Assembly: GCA_001801365.1 (NCBI GenBank)
Contig: MGXL01000023.1
Location: forward strand, 852 to 7,468
DNA: 6,617 nucleotides
Origin: Gammaproteobacteria bacterium RBG_16_57_12
GTDB taxonomy: Bacteria; Pseudomonadota; Gammaproteobacteria; RBG-16-57-12
Direction: 5' to 3'
The position numbers and the translations under genes are program-made. A model generated the notes under the pieces. That model had not been told where the DNA came from. It worked only from the letters and a program-made list of their open reading frames with translations, and did not search any database. Each line of letters begins with the position of its first letter. Position 1 is the stretch's first letter. Of the stretch, positions 1 through 4,842 are shown piece by piece.

Positions 1-294
1 AATAGCACGTGCTGCATCGGACAGTCCAAAATATCGTGTTTGTTCCCGTACCCTTTGTGCATCGCTCTTGAAACTGATAGAAGTTTCAGGACAGTCAACA
101 AAATAAAGCCTTACATGGAAAGATTTTCCATTAGATTCCACAAAGAAGCTATCCCCATCATTTCCTGGATCATTTATTAATCTTGCATTGGAGAACATTT
201 GCAAATCATCAGCAAATGATGGAAGAACGGCTATAAACATCAACACTGCTGCTACGAATAAAAACCTGATTTTTGATTGAATAAATCTTTTCAT
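1..294 (-). CDS. Secreted staphylococcal-nuclease-like (SNase/TNase) protein, partial; integron cassette 3
   Basis: Ninety-eight N-terminal residues are visible; the gene runs off the left edge. Residues 1-28 form a signal peptide: basic start (MKR...K.R), hydrophobic core FLFVAAVLMFIAVL, and a likely cleavage after PSFA. The mature part starts an SNase fold: DGDS at 46-49, then VRLYFVDCPET at 61-71. By spacing, R62, D67 and E70 match the catalytic/metal residues R35, D40 and E43 of S. aureus nuclease, and D48 fits the Ca-binding Asp21. The second catalytic Arg (R87 in S. aureus) would lie beyond the visible part. SNase proteins cleave DNA and RNA; this one would act in the periplasm or outside the cell. 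The ATG follows AAGG by 7 nt and sits 21 nt inside the cassette start, as usual for cassette genes. Family call is firm; activity and substrate are inferred. Confidence 0.85.
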   Translation of the reverse strand, partial: MKRFIQSKIRFLFVAAVLMFIAVLPSFADDLQMFSNARLINDPGNDGDSFFVESNGKSFHVRLYFVDCPETSISFKSDAQRVREQTRYFGLSDAARAI

Positions 295-315
295 AATGTA
301 ACCTTATGGGCCTAA
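1..315 (-). mobile_element. Integron gene cassette 3 (partial)
   Basis: On the minus strand the cassette begins with TTAGGC at 315, just after the G of the preceding attC core (GTTAGGC, 316-310). Its gene starts 21 nt later. The attC of this cassette lies outside the window. Confidence 0.8.
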
Positions 316-390
316 CGCTCGCGTTAACCGGCGTGCAAAAGCAGAGCGAAGCGGCGCTTTTGCACGTCCGGGTTGAACGCGTTGTTATAC
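310..390 (-). mobile_element. attC recombination site of cassette 2 (81 bp)
   Basis: Read on the minus strand, the site starts with the R'' box GTATAAC (390-384) and ends with the core R' box GTTAGGC (316-310), an exact match to GTTRRRY. Inside, L''-like GTTCAACCCGG pairs with CCGGTTAAC, and a long stem is made by CGTGCAAAAGC against GCTTTTGCACG around a short variable loop. The outer part, with a GCGTT motif before TAGGC, is the usual attC layout. The site starts 9 bp after the stop codon of the HNH gene. R'' is exactly complementary to the core at this cassette's own start (TTATAC at 1161), and the match extends to 11 bases (TTATACGCAAT), which supports both ends of the cassette. Confidence 0.9.
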
Positions 391-1161
391 GCAATTCTAT
401 CAGTCGATGACTGCTGCATGCTGTGCGATCTCCTTGAATTCCTCTTTTAGCGAATTGAGCCGTTTTCTAGCTGCAGGATCATCAGTATGAGTCTTCAAGT
501 ACTCTTCCAAGTACTTTATTTCCAAGTGTGTCAAATCGATACGAAGGCGGTTCATTCTGTTTGGCGCCCCGATGTGGTGTAGTTCCCAGTTACTACGTAT
601 GTCCTTTTCAGACTCTCGGAACGCGTCAAAGAACTCCTGGAGATACTGGACATTTTTCCGACAAGCGCTCATGACGTCGAAGAATGAACCTCGCGCATCG
701 ATGTCAACTGAAAATTCTTTAATAGAATGTTCAAGCTTGTTTAGTTTTTCGACTTGGTTCCAAAACGTCTCCATTTCATCCACGATCTTATGGAGCACAG
801 CCTCATCGATTTGATAGGGGTTCTTCTCAAAGCGCGATTCGTGTTCGTATTTTATGTTTCGTATTCTCTCAACGGAATATTCGACCGCATCATTGGTTTC
901 GACATGATGCGGGTAACACAACAAGACAAGATTCTCGTACGCTCTGCGTTGTTCGTCTGATTGGTTGGGATTGAATCTTTGACCGTTCGGTGAGGCAGCT
1001 TCAATGTGGCACACTTGCCCTATGAATTGGTTCTTCTCGTTAATAAGAGAATGGGTACACCCCGGAAATGCACACCGATTTCCCGACCGAGCAAATAATG
1101 CGCGAAGGACATCAAATTTCGGATTAAACCGAGGCATCACTCCGATCCTGATTGCGTATAA
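316..1161 (-). mobile_element. Integron gene cassette 2 (846 bp, HNH protein)
   Basis: On the minus strand the cassette runs from TTATAC (1161) to the G of GTTAGGC (316), the expected product of cutting between G and TT of each core. It holds one gene read in the attC direction, filling nearly the whole unit. Confidence 0.85.
400..1137 (-). CDS. HNH endonuclease-like protein with C-terminal helical region (cassette 2)
   Basis: The protein has 245 residues from ATG 1137. The N-terminal third is an HNH (beta-beta-alpha-metal) domain: Cys22 and Cys27 (RCAFPGC), then GQVCHIEAAS with His44 as candidate general base/metal ligand, then ENLVLLCYPHH with Asn69, Cys74, His77 and His78. The four Cys/His residues 22, 27, 74 and 77 probably hold a structural zinc. 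Residues from about 85 on are charged and helix-rich, with Leu/Glu/Lys patterns suggesting coiled coil; I recognise no second named domain there. HNH domains nick or cut DNA; the target is unknown. Start: AGGA lies 8 nt before ATG 1137, and a GTG one codon upstream (1140) is possible but less well spaced. No partner methylase is seen. The gene is AT-rich compared with intI and ttcA, as expected for a captured cassette. A role in phage defence is only inference. Confidence 0.8.
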   Translation of the reverse strand: MPRFNPKFDVLRALFARSGNRCAFPGCTHSLINEKNQFIGQVCHIEAASPNGQRFNPNQSDEQRRAYENLVLLCYPHHVETNDAVEYSVERIRNIKYEHESRFEKNPYQIDEAVLHKIVDEMETFWNQVEKLNKLEHSIKEFSVDIDARGSFFDVMSACRKNVQYLQEFFDAFRESEKDIRSNWELHHIGAPNRMNRLRIDLTHLEIKYLEEYLKTHTDDPAARKRLNSLKEEFKEIAQHAAVID

Positions 1162-1218
1162 CGTGGAGTTGAGGGGCTGCGCGCTTTTGCGCAGTTCCTC
1201 TCGAACGTAGGGTTAGAC
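1156..1218 (-). mobile_element. attC recombination site of cassette 1 (63 bp)
   Basis: On the minus strand the site starts with R'' GTCTAAC (1218-1212) and ends with R' GTTATAC (1162-1156). The R' box departs from GTTRRRY at one base (T for R at position 5), a variant found in many chromosomal attC sites. The stem is formed by GAGG/CCTC and CTGCGC/GCGCAG with an AAAA-containing loop. It starts 9 bp after the GNAT stop codon. R'' is the exact complement of the attI-side core GTTAGAC (1697-1691), as expected if both came from the same circular cassette. Confidence 0.87.
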
Positions 1219-1696
1219 TTTGGATAGTTACTCGACAATTTTTTCCATATAAAAGATTTCAATATTTCCGCATTCATATTTGTCTGTCTTAAAGATACGG
1301 TAGCCTAATTTGTTATAGAGATGGATATTGTTTTCGCTCTTTGATCCAACAAACAACTCGAATCGCACAGGCTTATAATGCTTTTCAATTTCCTGCATAA
1401 GCACCGTTCCGATTCCTCTATTCTGCATTTCAGGATAAACGGCTAATTTGCCGATATAGCATGTTCCGTTTTCTTCATGCGCTCGCACTGTACCAATAAT
1501 CATATTTTCAGATACCGCTTTCAAAAATATATGGTCATTGAATTGCTTCTTTATTTCTTCCAGCGTTTGCATGAGGGGCGGAATATTAAAGTCGTTATAG
1601 CGTTCAGCCTCGATTCGATAAGCGAGTTTCTGAAGACCGAGTATTTCTTCAGCGTCAGAAATTGTTGCCTGTAATATTTCCATATGCAATGTCTAA
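1162..1696 (-). mobile_element. Integron gene cassette 1 (535 bp, GNAT protein)
   Basis: This is the attI-proximal cassette. On the minus strand it runs from TTAGAC (1696) to the G of GTTATAC (1162) and contains a single gene in attC orientation. Confidence 0.85.
1228..1683 (-). CDS. GNAT-family N-acetyltransferase (cassette 1)
   Basis: The protein has 151 residues from ATG 1683, a normal size for a single-domain GNAT enzyme. The acetyl-CoA pyrophosphate-binding motif A is clear: beta strand GKLAVYPEMQ followed by Q87-N-R-G-I-G-T, matching (Q/R)xxGx(G/A). The later strand/helix FELFVGSKSENNIHLYNKLGYR (split around N118, Y123 and G127-Y128) is the usual motif B with the Tyr that often acts as general acid. 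It would transfer an acetyl group from acetyl-CoA to an amine; the substrate cannot be told, and it need not be an antibiotic. The start codon lies only 14 nt inside the cassette and no good Shine-Dalgarno sequence precedes it; a TTG two codons upstream (1689) is an alternative. As first cassette it should be the best transcribed from the array promoter. Confidence 0.85.
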   Translation of the reverse strand: MEILQATISDAEEILGLQKLAYRIEAERYNDFNIPPLMQTLEEIKKQFNDHIFLKAVSENMIIGTVRAHEENGTCYIGKLAVYPEMQNRGIGTVLMQEIEKHYKPVRFELFVGSKSENNIHLYNKLGYRIFKTDKYECGNIEIFYMEKIVE

Positions 1697-1697
1697 C
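1691..1697 (-). mobile_element. attI core site (GTTAGAC), junction with cassette 1
   Basis: GTTAGAC on the minus strand matches GTTRRRY and lies between the first cassette gene and the divergent integrase gene, where attI must be. The recombination point would be between G (1697) and TT. The rest of attI extends rightwards into about 1698-1760; the extra integrase-binding repeats known for attI1 could not be picked out. Confidence 0.75.
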
Positions 1698-1727
1698 TAG
1701 ATTTAGAAAACAAATTCATAGTGGGTC

Positions 1728-1757
1728 AATATCGCCTATATATGATTTGGTTGTCAA
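1728..1757 (-). promoter_or_regulatory. Candidate cassette-array promoter (Pc)
   Basis: On the minus strand a perfect -35 hexamer TTGACA (1757-1752) is followed after 18 nt by GATATT (1733-1728), which matches TATAAT at 4 of 6 positions. Transcription would start near 1721, about 25 bp before the attI core, and run into cassette 1. This is the expected place and direction for an integron Pc promoter. No transcript data exist here. Confidence 0.5.
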
Positions 1758-1843
1758 TAAATACATGAAGCCATAATATTTTCATCCGTTTAGCGCCCTT
1801 TCATTGCTGGACTTTTGTATTAGGGCAACCTAAAATTTTGCGG

Positions 1844-2824
1844 ATGGAAACTAATGTTGTTTCTCAGGATTCCCCCAGGCTGCTCGACCGGATGCGCGCC
1901 GAAATTCGTGTGCGCCATTACAGTATCCGCACCGAGGAGACTTATGTGGATTGGGCGCGGCGGTTTATCCTGTTCCACAACAAGCGCCACCCGAAGGAGA
2001 TGGGCGCGGAGGAGGTGCGGGATTTTTTAAGCCATCTTGCCGTGGTGCGGAATGTGTCGGCTTCGACGCAGAACCAAGCCAAGTCGGCATTGCTGTTTAT
2101 GTACCGCGAGGTGTTGCACGTCGAATTGCCCTGGCTGGAGGAGGTGATTGCGGCGAGGTCGGCGAAACGCCTGCCGGTAGTGTTGACGCCGACGGAAACG
2201 CGCCGCTTGCTGAATGCGATGTCCGGCACAATGGGATTGGTGGCGAGTTTGCTTTATGGCACGGGGATGCGGTTGCTGGAGGGTTTGCGGCTGCGCGTAA
2301 AGGATGTGGAATTCGAGCGTCGCGAGATCATCGTGCGCGAGGGCAAGGGCAACAAGGACAGGGTGACGGTGCTGCCGGAGAATCTGATCCTGCCGCTGAA
2401 GGCGCACCTTGAAAAGGTAAAGGCAGTGCACGAGCGCGACCTGGAGACGGGTTTTGGCGAGGTGTATCTGCCGGATGCACTGGCGAAGAAATACCCGAAG
2501 GCGGCGCGCACCTGGGGCTGGCAGTTTGTGTTTCCTTCTCCGGTGCGTTCGACCGACCCGCGCACAGGTATCGAGCGGCGGCATCATCTTTATGAGGCGA
2601 GTGTGCAGCGCGCAGTACGCGAGGCGGCGAAGCTGGCGGAGATTCACAAACCGGTTACGCCGCATATTTTGCGCCATTCCTTTGCCACACATTTGTTGCA
2701 GTCGGGATATGACATTCGTACTGTGCAGGAATTACTGGGGCACAAGGATGTGCAGACAACGATGATTTACACCCATGTTTTGAACAAGGGTGGCAAGGGT
2801 GTGGTGAGTCCGCTGGATAGGTGA
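1844..2824 (+). CDS. intI: Integron integrase IntI (tyrosine recombinase)
   Basis: The 326-residue protein catalyses recombination between attI and folded attC sites to insert and remove cassettes. Residues about 12-100 are the SAM-like core-binding domain ([17 protein letters not shown] type start). The catalytic domain shows Arg143 ([11 protein letters not shown]), Lys171 in the GKGNKDR beta-hairpin, His274 and Arg277 ([12 protein letters not shown]), His300 (LLGHKD) and the nucleophile Tyr309 (TTMIYTH). The segment at about 207-260 ([10 protein letters not shown]...WGWQFVFPS...[14 protein letters not shown]) contains the extra helix found only in integron integrases and needed for attC binding, which separates IntI from XerC/D. 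All catalytic residues are present, so it looks active. ATG 1844 is chosen because it gives a family-like N-terminus; a TTG two codons upstream is possible, and no strong ribosome binding site precedes either. It diverges from the cassette array and is far more GC-rich than the cassettes. Confidence 0.95.
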   Translation: METNVVSQDSPRLLDRMRAEIRVRHYSIRTEETYVDWARRFILFHNKRHPKEMGAEEVRDFLSHLAVVRNVSASTQNQAKSALLFMYREVLHVELPWLEEVIAARSAKRLPVVLTPTETRRLLNAMSGTMGLVASLLYGTGMRLLEGLRLRVKDVEFERREIIVREGKGNKDRVTVLPENLILPLKAHLEKVKAVHERDLETGFGEVYLPDALAKKYPKAARTWGWQFVFPSPVRSTDPRTGIERRHHLYEASVQRAVREAAKLAEIHKPVTPHILRHSFATHLLQSGYDIRTVQELLGHKDVQTTMIYTHVLNKGGKGVVSPLDR

Positions 2825-2834
2825 AGGGGATGCC

Positions 2835-3016
2835 ATGAGTGAAGTATTGGTCTACGAAGCAGAAAACGGCCAGACGCGGATGAATGTGCGGCTGGACGCG
2901 GAGACGGTGCTCTGACGCAACGGCAGGTGGCCGAGCTGCAGAATGCCCGCGCGGACAATAGCAGCAAGTGGCCTCGTTGGAGCGCAGCGCAATCAAGGAG
3001 AGCGCTGGTTAGATAA
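2835..3016 (+). pseudogene. Remnant of a RhuM-like (virulence RhuM family) gene
   Basis: A good ribosome binding site (AAGGGG, 5-6 nt spacing) precedes ATG 2835, 10 nt after the intI stop. The reading frame gives MSEVLVYEAENGQTRMNVRL followed by DAETVL and a TGA at 2913. This strongly resembles the conserved RhuM N-terminus, which continues ETVWLTQ.QMAELF. Here the next frame reads LTQRQVAEL, so a short indel where the Trp codon should be has shifted the frame. After VAEL the similarity ends, and the shifted frame closes at TAA 3014-3016 after about 35 codons. RhuM proteins are about 300 residues or more, so most of the gene is lost. The family assignment rests on recall of the N-terminal motif. 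Its closeness to intI suggests it was once co-transcribed with it. Confidence 0.6.
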
Positions 3017-3037
3017 CCGGCGCTCCCTGCCCGTACC

Positions 3038-3110
3038 TGTGGGAGCGAGCGCCAGCTCGCGAATAGCCCGCTGATGTGTGATTAATCGCGAGCTGCCGCT
3101 CGCTCCCACA
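3038..3110. repeat. Inverted pair of REP palindromes (REPIN/BIME-like)
   Basis: TGTGGGAGCGAGCGCCAGCTCGCGA at 3038-3062 is mirrored by its reverse complement at 3086-3110 with one base difference, separated by about 23 bp. The core GTGGGAGCGAGC..GCTCGCGA is the typical REP consensus of Pseudomonas and related gammaproteobacteria. Such pairs are usually mobilised by REP-associated (RAYT) transposases, none of which is present here. It may also end transcription, lying between intI/RhuM remnant and the convergent ttcA. Confidence 0.8.
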
Positions 3111-3125
3111 AAACCGCGGCATTTA

Positions 3126-3142
3126 TCGGGCGCTGCCGCTCG
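3126..3142 (-). repeat. Truncated third REP copy
   Basis: The 17 bases here agree with the REP half at 3086-3102 at 15 of 17 positions (shared CTGCCGCTCG) and then break off one base before the 36-bp tandem repeats begin, suggesting truncation at that joint. Confidence 0.5.
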
Positions 3143-3143
3143 T

Positions 3144-3251
3144 TAAAATGGTATGCCTTCGGAAAATCTATAAACACCATAAAATGGTATGCCTTGGGAA
3201 AATCTATAAACACCATAAAATGGTATGCCTTCGGAAAATCAATAAATACCA
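3144..3251 (+). repeat. Three tandem copies of a 36-bp repeat
   Basis: Units are 3144-3179, 3180-3215 and 3216-3251. Each begins TAAAATGGTATGCCTT and ends in A(C/T)ACCA; units 1 and 2 differ at one base, unit 3 carries a few more changes near its end. They are directly abutted with no spacers. A diverged copy on the other strand forms the ttcA leader (4162-4194). Each unit carries TAAAAT, a good -10-like hexamer. The unit length is a multiple of three, so the stretch happens to be open in one frame, but no ribosome binding site precedes it. Confidence 0.9.
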
Positions 3252-3272
3252 TCCCACAGGCGCAGTTTGTAT

Positions 3273-4163
3273 TTATTCGGTGCCGGTCTTGTCCTCGGTA
3301 AAGTTCCGGGGTTGTGTGGCAGTGGTCAGGGTGTCGCCCGCATCGAAGGCGGTGTCGCCCCCGGGGAATGGTGCATCCGATCGGGTTATTCCGGCGAAGT
3401 CATACAGGCGGGCATCGAGCAGGTGTGAGGGTTTGATATTGCTCAGGGCGTTGAACATGGTTTCCAGACGGCCGGGGTGACTTTTTTCCCAGCCCTGTAG
3501 CATTTCCTTGATGACCTGGCGCTGCAGGTTCGGTTGTGAGCCGCACAGATTGCAGGGGATGATGGGGAACTGGCGGTGGGCGGCATAACGCGCCAGGTCT
3601 TGTTCGGTGCAATAGGCCAGGGGGCGGATGACGATGTGCTTGCCGTCGTCGCTGAGCAGTTTCGGCGGCATGCCCTTGAGTGTCCCGCCGTAGAACAGGT
3701 TGAGCAATAGCGTTTGCAGGATGTCGTCGCGGTGATGGCCGAGGGCGATTTTGGAGGCGCCCAGTTCGGTGGCGGTGCGGTAGAGTACGCCGCGCCGCAG
3801 GCGCGAGCACAGCGAGCAGGTGGTCTTGCCTTCCGGGATGATGCTTTTGACCACGCTGTAGGTGTCCTGCTCGACGATGCGGTAGGGTACGCCCAGCCGG
3901 TTCAGGTAGTCAGGCAGGACTTCGGCGGGGAACCCCGGCTGTTTCTGGTCGAGATTCACCGCCACCAGCTCGAAGGAGACCGGGGCCCGCTGTTGCAGAT
4001 TCAGCAGGATGTCCAGCAGGGCGTGGCTGTCCTTGCCGCCGGACAGGCAGACCATGACCTTGTCGCCGGGCTCGATCATGTTGAAGTCGGCAATGGCCTC
4101 GCCCGCCTGGCGGTGCAGGCGCTTCGCCAGTTTGTTGGCGTTGTATTCATCTTTGCGGTGCAT
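3273..4163 (-). CDS. ttcA: tRNA-cytidine(32) 2-sulfurtransferase TtcA
   Basis: TtcA makes 2-thiocytidine at position 32 of certain tRNAs in the cytoplasm, using ATP to activate the base and a [4Fe-4S] cluster to deliver sulfur. The 296-residue length fits the family. The ATP-binding PP-loop is SGGKDS at 41-46. Cluster ligands appear as Cys116 and Cys119 ([12 protein letters not shown]) and Cys204 (IPCNLCGSQ), equivalent to Cys122, Cys125 and Cys213 of the E. coli enzyme. GHHRDD (142-147) and the [17 protein letters not shown] stretch are further family hallmarks. The C-terminal 30 or so residues are less conserved. The start ATG overlaps the end of an inverted copy of the downstream 36-bp repeat. 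The gene is monocistronic here, convergent with intI. Confidence 0.97.
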   Translation of the reverse strand: MHRKDEYNANKLAKRLHRQAGEAIADFNMIEPGDKVMVCLSGGKDSHALLDILLNLQQRAPVSFELVAVNLDQKQPGFPAEVLPDYLNRLGVPYRIVEQDTYSVVKSIIPEGKTTCSLCSRLRRGVLYRTATELGASKIALGHHRDDILQTLLLNLFYGGTLKGMPPKLLSDDGKHIVIRPLAYCTEQDLARYAAHRQFPIIPCNLCGSQPNLQRQVIKEMLQGWEKSHPGRLETMFNALSNIKPSHLLDARLYDFAGITRSDAPFPGGDTAFDAGDTLTTATQPRNFTEDKTGTE

Positions 4164-4194
4164 GGTGTCTTTCTAATTTCCCAAGGCATACCAT
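4162..4194 (-). repeat. Diverged inverted copy of the 36-bp repeat, forming the ttcA leader
   Basis: On the minus strand the 33 bases from 4194 to 4162 match tandem unit 2 at 28 of 33 positions without gaps; the first 18 (ATGGTATGCCTTGGGAAA) and the last 7 (ACACCAT) are identical. The final AT are the first two bases of the ttcA start codon. Confidence 0.85.
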
Positions 4195-4200
4195 ATTATG
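4171..4200. promoter_or_regulatory. Possible overlapping divergent promoters of ttcA and a rightward transcript
   Basis: Minus strand: CATAAT (4200-4195) matches the -10 consensus at 5 of 6, with a weak TTGGAG 18 nt upstream; transcription would start near 4188 and give a short ttcA leader. Plus strand: TATTAT (4194-4199), also 5 of 6, lies 17 nt after a weak TTCTAA (4171-4176). Both -35 boxes are poor, so these are tentative. Confidence 0.3.
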
Positions 4201-4202
4201 AC

Positions 4203-4306
4203 GGATGCCGGCTTACGACTCCAAGGACGGAGGAGGCAGGGTTGCGCCGGGAGCGGCAACCGAGACTGTGCCTGGAGCGAGCAGTCGAGGCCTGATTTTG
4301 ATCAGG
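4203..4306 (+). other. GGA-rich non-coding stretch with three small hairpins
   Basis: Six GGA triplets fall within 4203-4276. Two of them sit in loops of hairpins with unrelated stems but similar loops: GTTGC/GCAAC (4241-4260, loop with GGGAGCG) and GACTG/CAGTC (4264-4286, loop with TGGAGCG). A third perfect hairpin CCTGAT-TTTG-ATCAGG follows at 4291-4306 without a T-tract. GGA in a loop is the recognition signature of CsrA/RsmA. Whether this region is transcribed is unknown; it could be a 5' leader, an sRNA or chance. Confidence 0.3.
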
Positions 4307-4391
4307 TTATGATACACCAGGTGACGCCTGCCGTGGGGAGTAAAGCTATTTGCGCCGAGGGCCGATACTGCTACTGACCAGGCCGTTATAT

Positions 4392-4460
4392 ATAGTGCGC
4401 GACAAAAAATGTACTCCTCCCCTTCAAGGAGAGGGGAACCCGGTAGTAACTGCGCACTAT
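4392..4460. repeat. 69-bp element with perfect 9-bp terminal inverted repeats (MITE-like)
   Basis: ATAGTGCGC (4392-4400) and GCGCACTAT (4452-4460) are exact inverted copies. The interior holds a pyrimidine/purine-rich palindromic segment, TCCCC (4418-4422) against GGGGA (4433-4437), with CTCCT/AGGAG as an alternative pairing. It lies in the leader region before the small gene at 4506. The size and inverted ends suit a tiny non-autonomous element or a large RNA hairpin; no clear target duplication is seen. Confidence 0.5.
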
Positions 4461-4505
4461 TTAGTGGCCTCCTCAGTAAGACAGAGTATGAACGAGGGCA
4501 GGCGC

Positions 4506-4829
4506 ATGACCGACCATACCACCGAAGATAATACCGAGATACCGAAATGGGATGTGGCGCTGGAGGCGCTGGTCCGGGAAGAATTCGAGCATCAGGGCGC
4601 GGCCTTGCGCAATGAGGATTTTCTGCGCCTGGCGAAGCAATATACCATCCGTTACGACGACATCATGGATACGGTTTTTCGCCTGGTGATCGATGGGCAA
4701 TGGCGTTATCTCGATGCGGCGGGCATTCCCCAGGCCATCAATCAGGATCAACTGGACAGGATGTATGAAAGCGGCCGGCTGAAGGAGGCTGATCTGCGGG
4801 AGTTTTCCGGGTACTGGAGCCCTGTCTAG
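4506..4829 (+). CDS. Small protein of unknown function (107 aa)
   Basis: I do not recognise this protein. It starts with a polar, acidic, probably disordered stretch (MTDHTTEDNTEIPKW) and continues as a mostly helical, acidic domain (WDVALEALVREEFEHQG, FLRLAKQYTIRYDDIMDTVFRLV) with aromatic residues near the end (GYWSPV). It has no signal peptide, membrane segment or Cys/His metal motif, so it is probably a soluble cytoplasmic protein. ATG 4506 is chosen because AGGG lies 7 nt upstream; an in-frame ATG at 4488 has a poorer ribosome binding site, and the frame stays open back to 4350 through the inverted-repeat element, which is unlikely to be coding. GC content and codon use resemble ttcA and rimO. 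It converges on rimO with only 13 bp between the stop codons and no visible terminator. Confidence 0.7.
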   Translation: MTDHTTEDNTEIPKWDVALEALVREEFEHQGAALRNEDFLRLAKQYTIRYDDIMDTVFRLVIDGQWRYLDAAGIPQAINQDQLDRMYESGRLKEADLREFSGYWSPV

Positions 4830-4842
4830 CAGCCTGTCGGAC

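Noticed and set aside
209..394. Minus-strand open frame of 61 codons
   Set aside because: It spans the attC site and the signal-peptide region of the SNase gene in another frame; the SNase frame is clearly the real one.
1807..1822. LexA/SOS box before intI
   Set aside because: The only CTG in the region is followed after 10 bases by TTA, not CAG.
2027..2692. Long minus-strand open frame (221 codons) antisense to intI
   Set aside because: It is a shadow of the GC-rich intI gene with unusual Arg/His/Gln-rich composition and no ribosome binding site.
3144..3251. CRISPR array
   Set aside because: The 36-bp units abut directly with no spacers, and no cas gene is present.
3148..3480. Plus-strand open frame encoding a repeated 12-residue peptide (KMVCLRKIYKHH-like)
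   Set aside because: It is open because the 36-bp repeat is a multiple of three. It has no ribosome binding site and then runs antisense through the 3' part of ttcA.
3714..4295. Plus-strand open frame (193 codons) antisense to ttcA
   Set aside because: It mirrors the codon structure of ttcA, and its translation shows no recognisable protein.
4350..4505. N-terminal extension of the small gene at 4506
   Set aside because: The frame is open, but the extension runs through the 69-bp inverted-repeat element, has no good ribosome binding site, and the downstream ATG has one.
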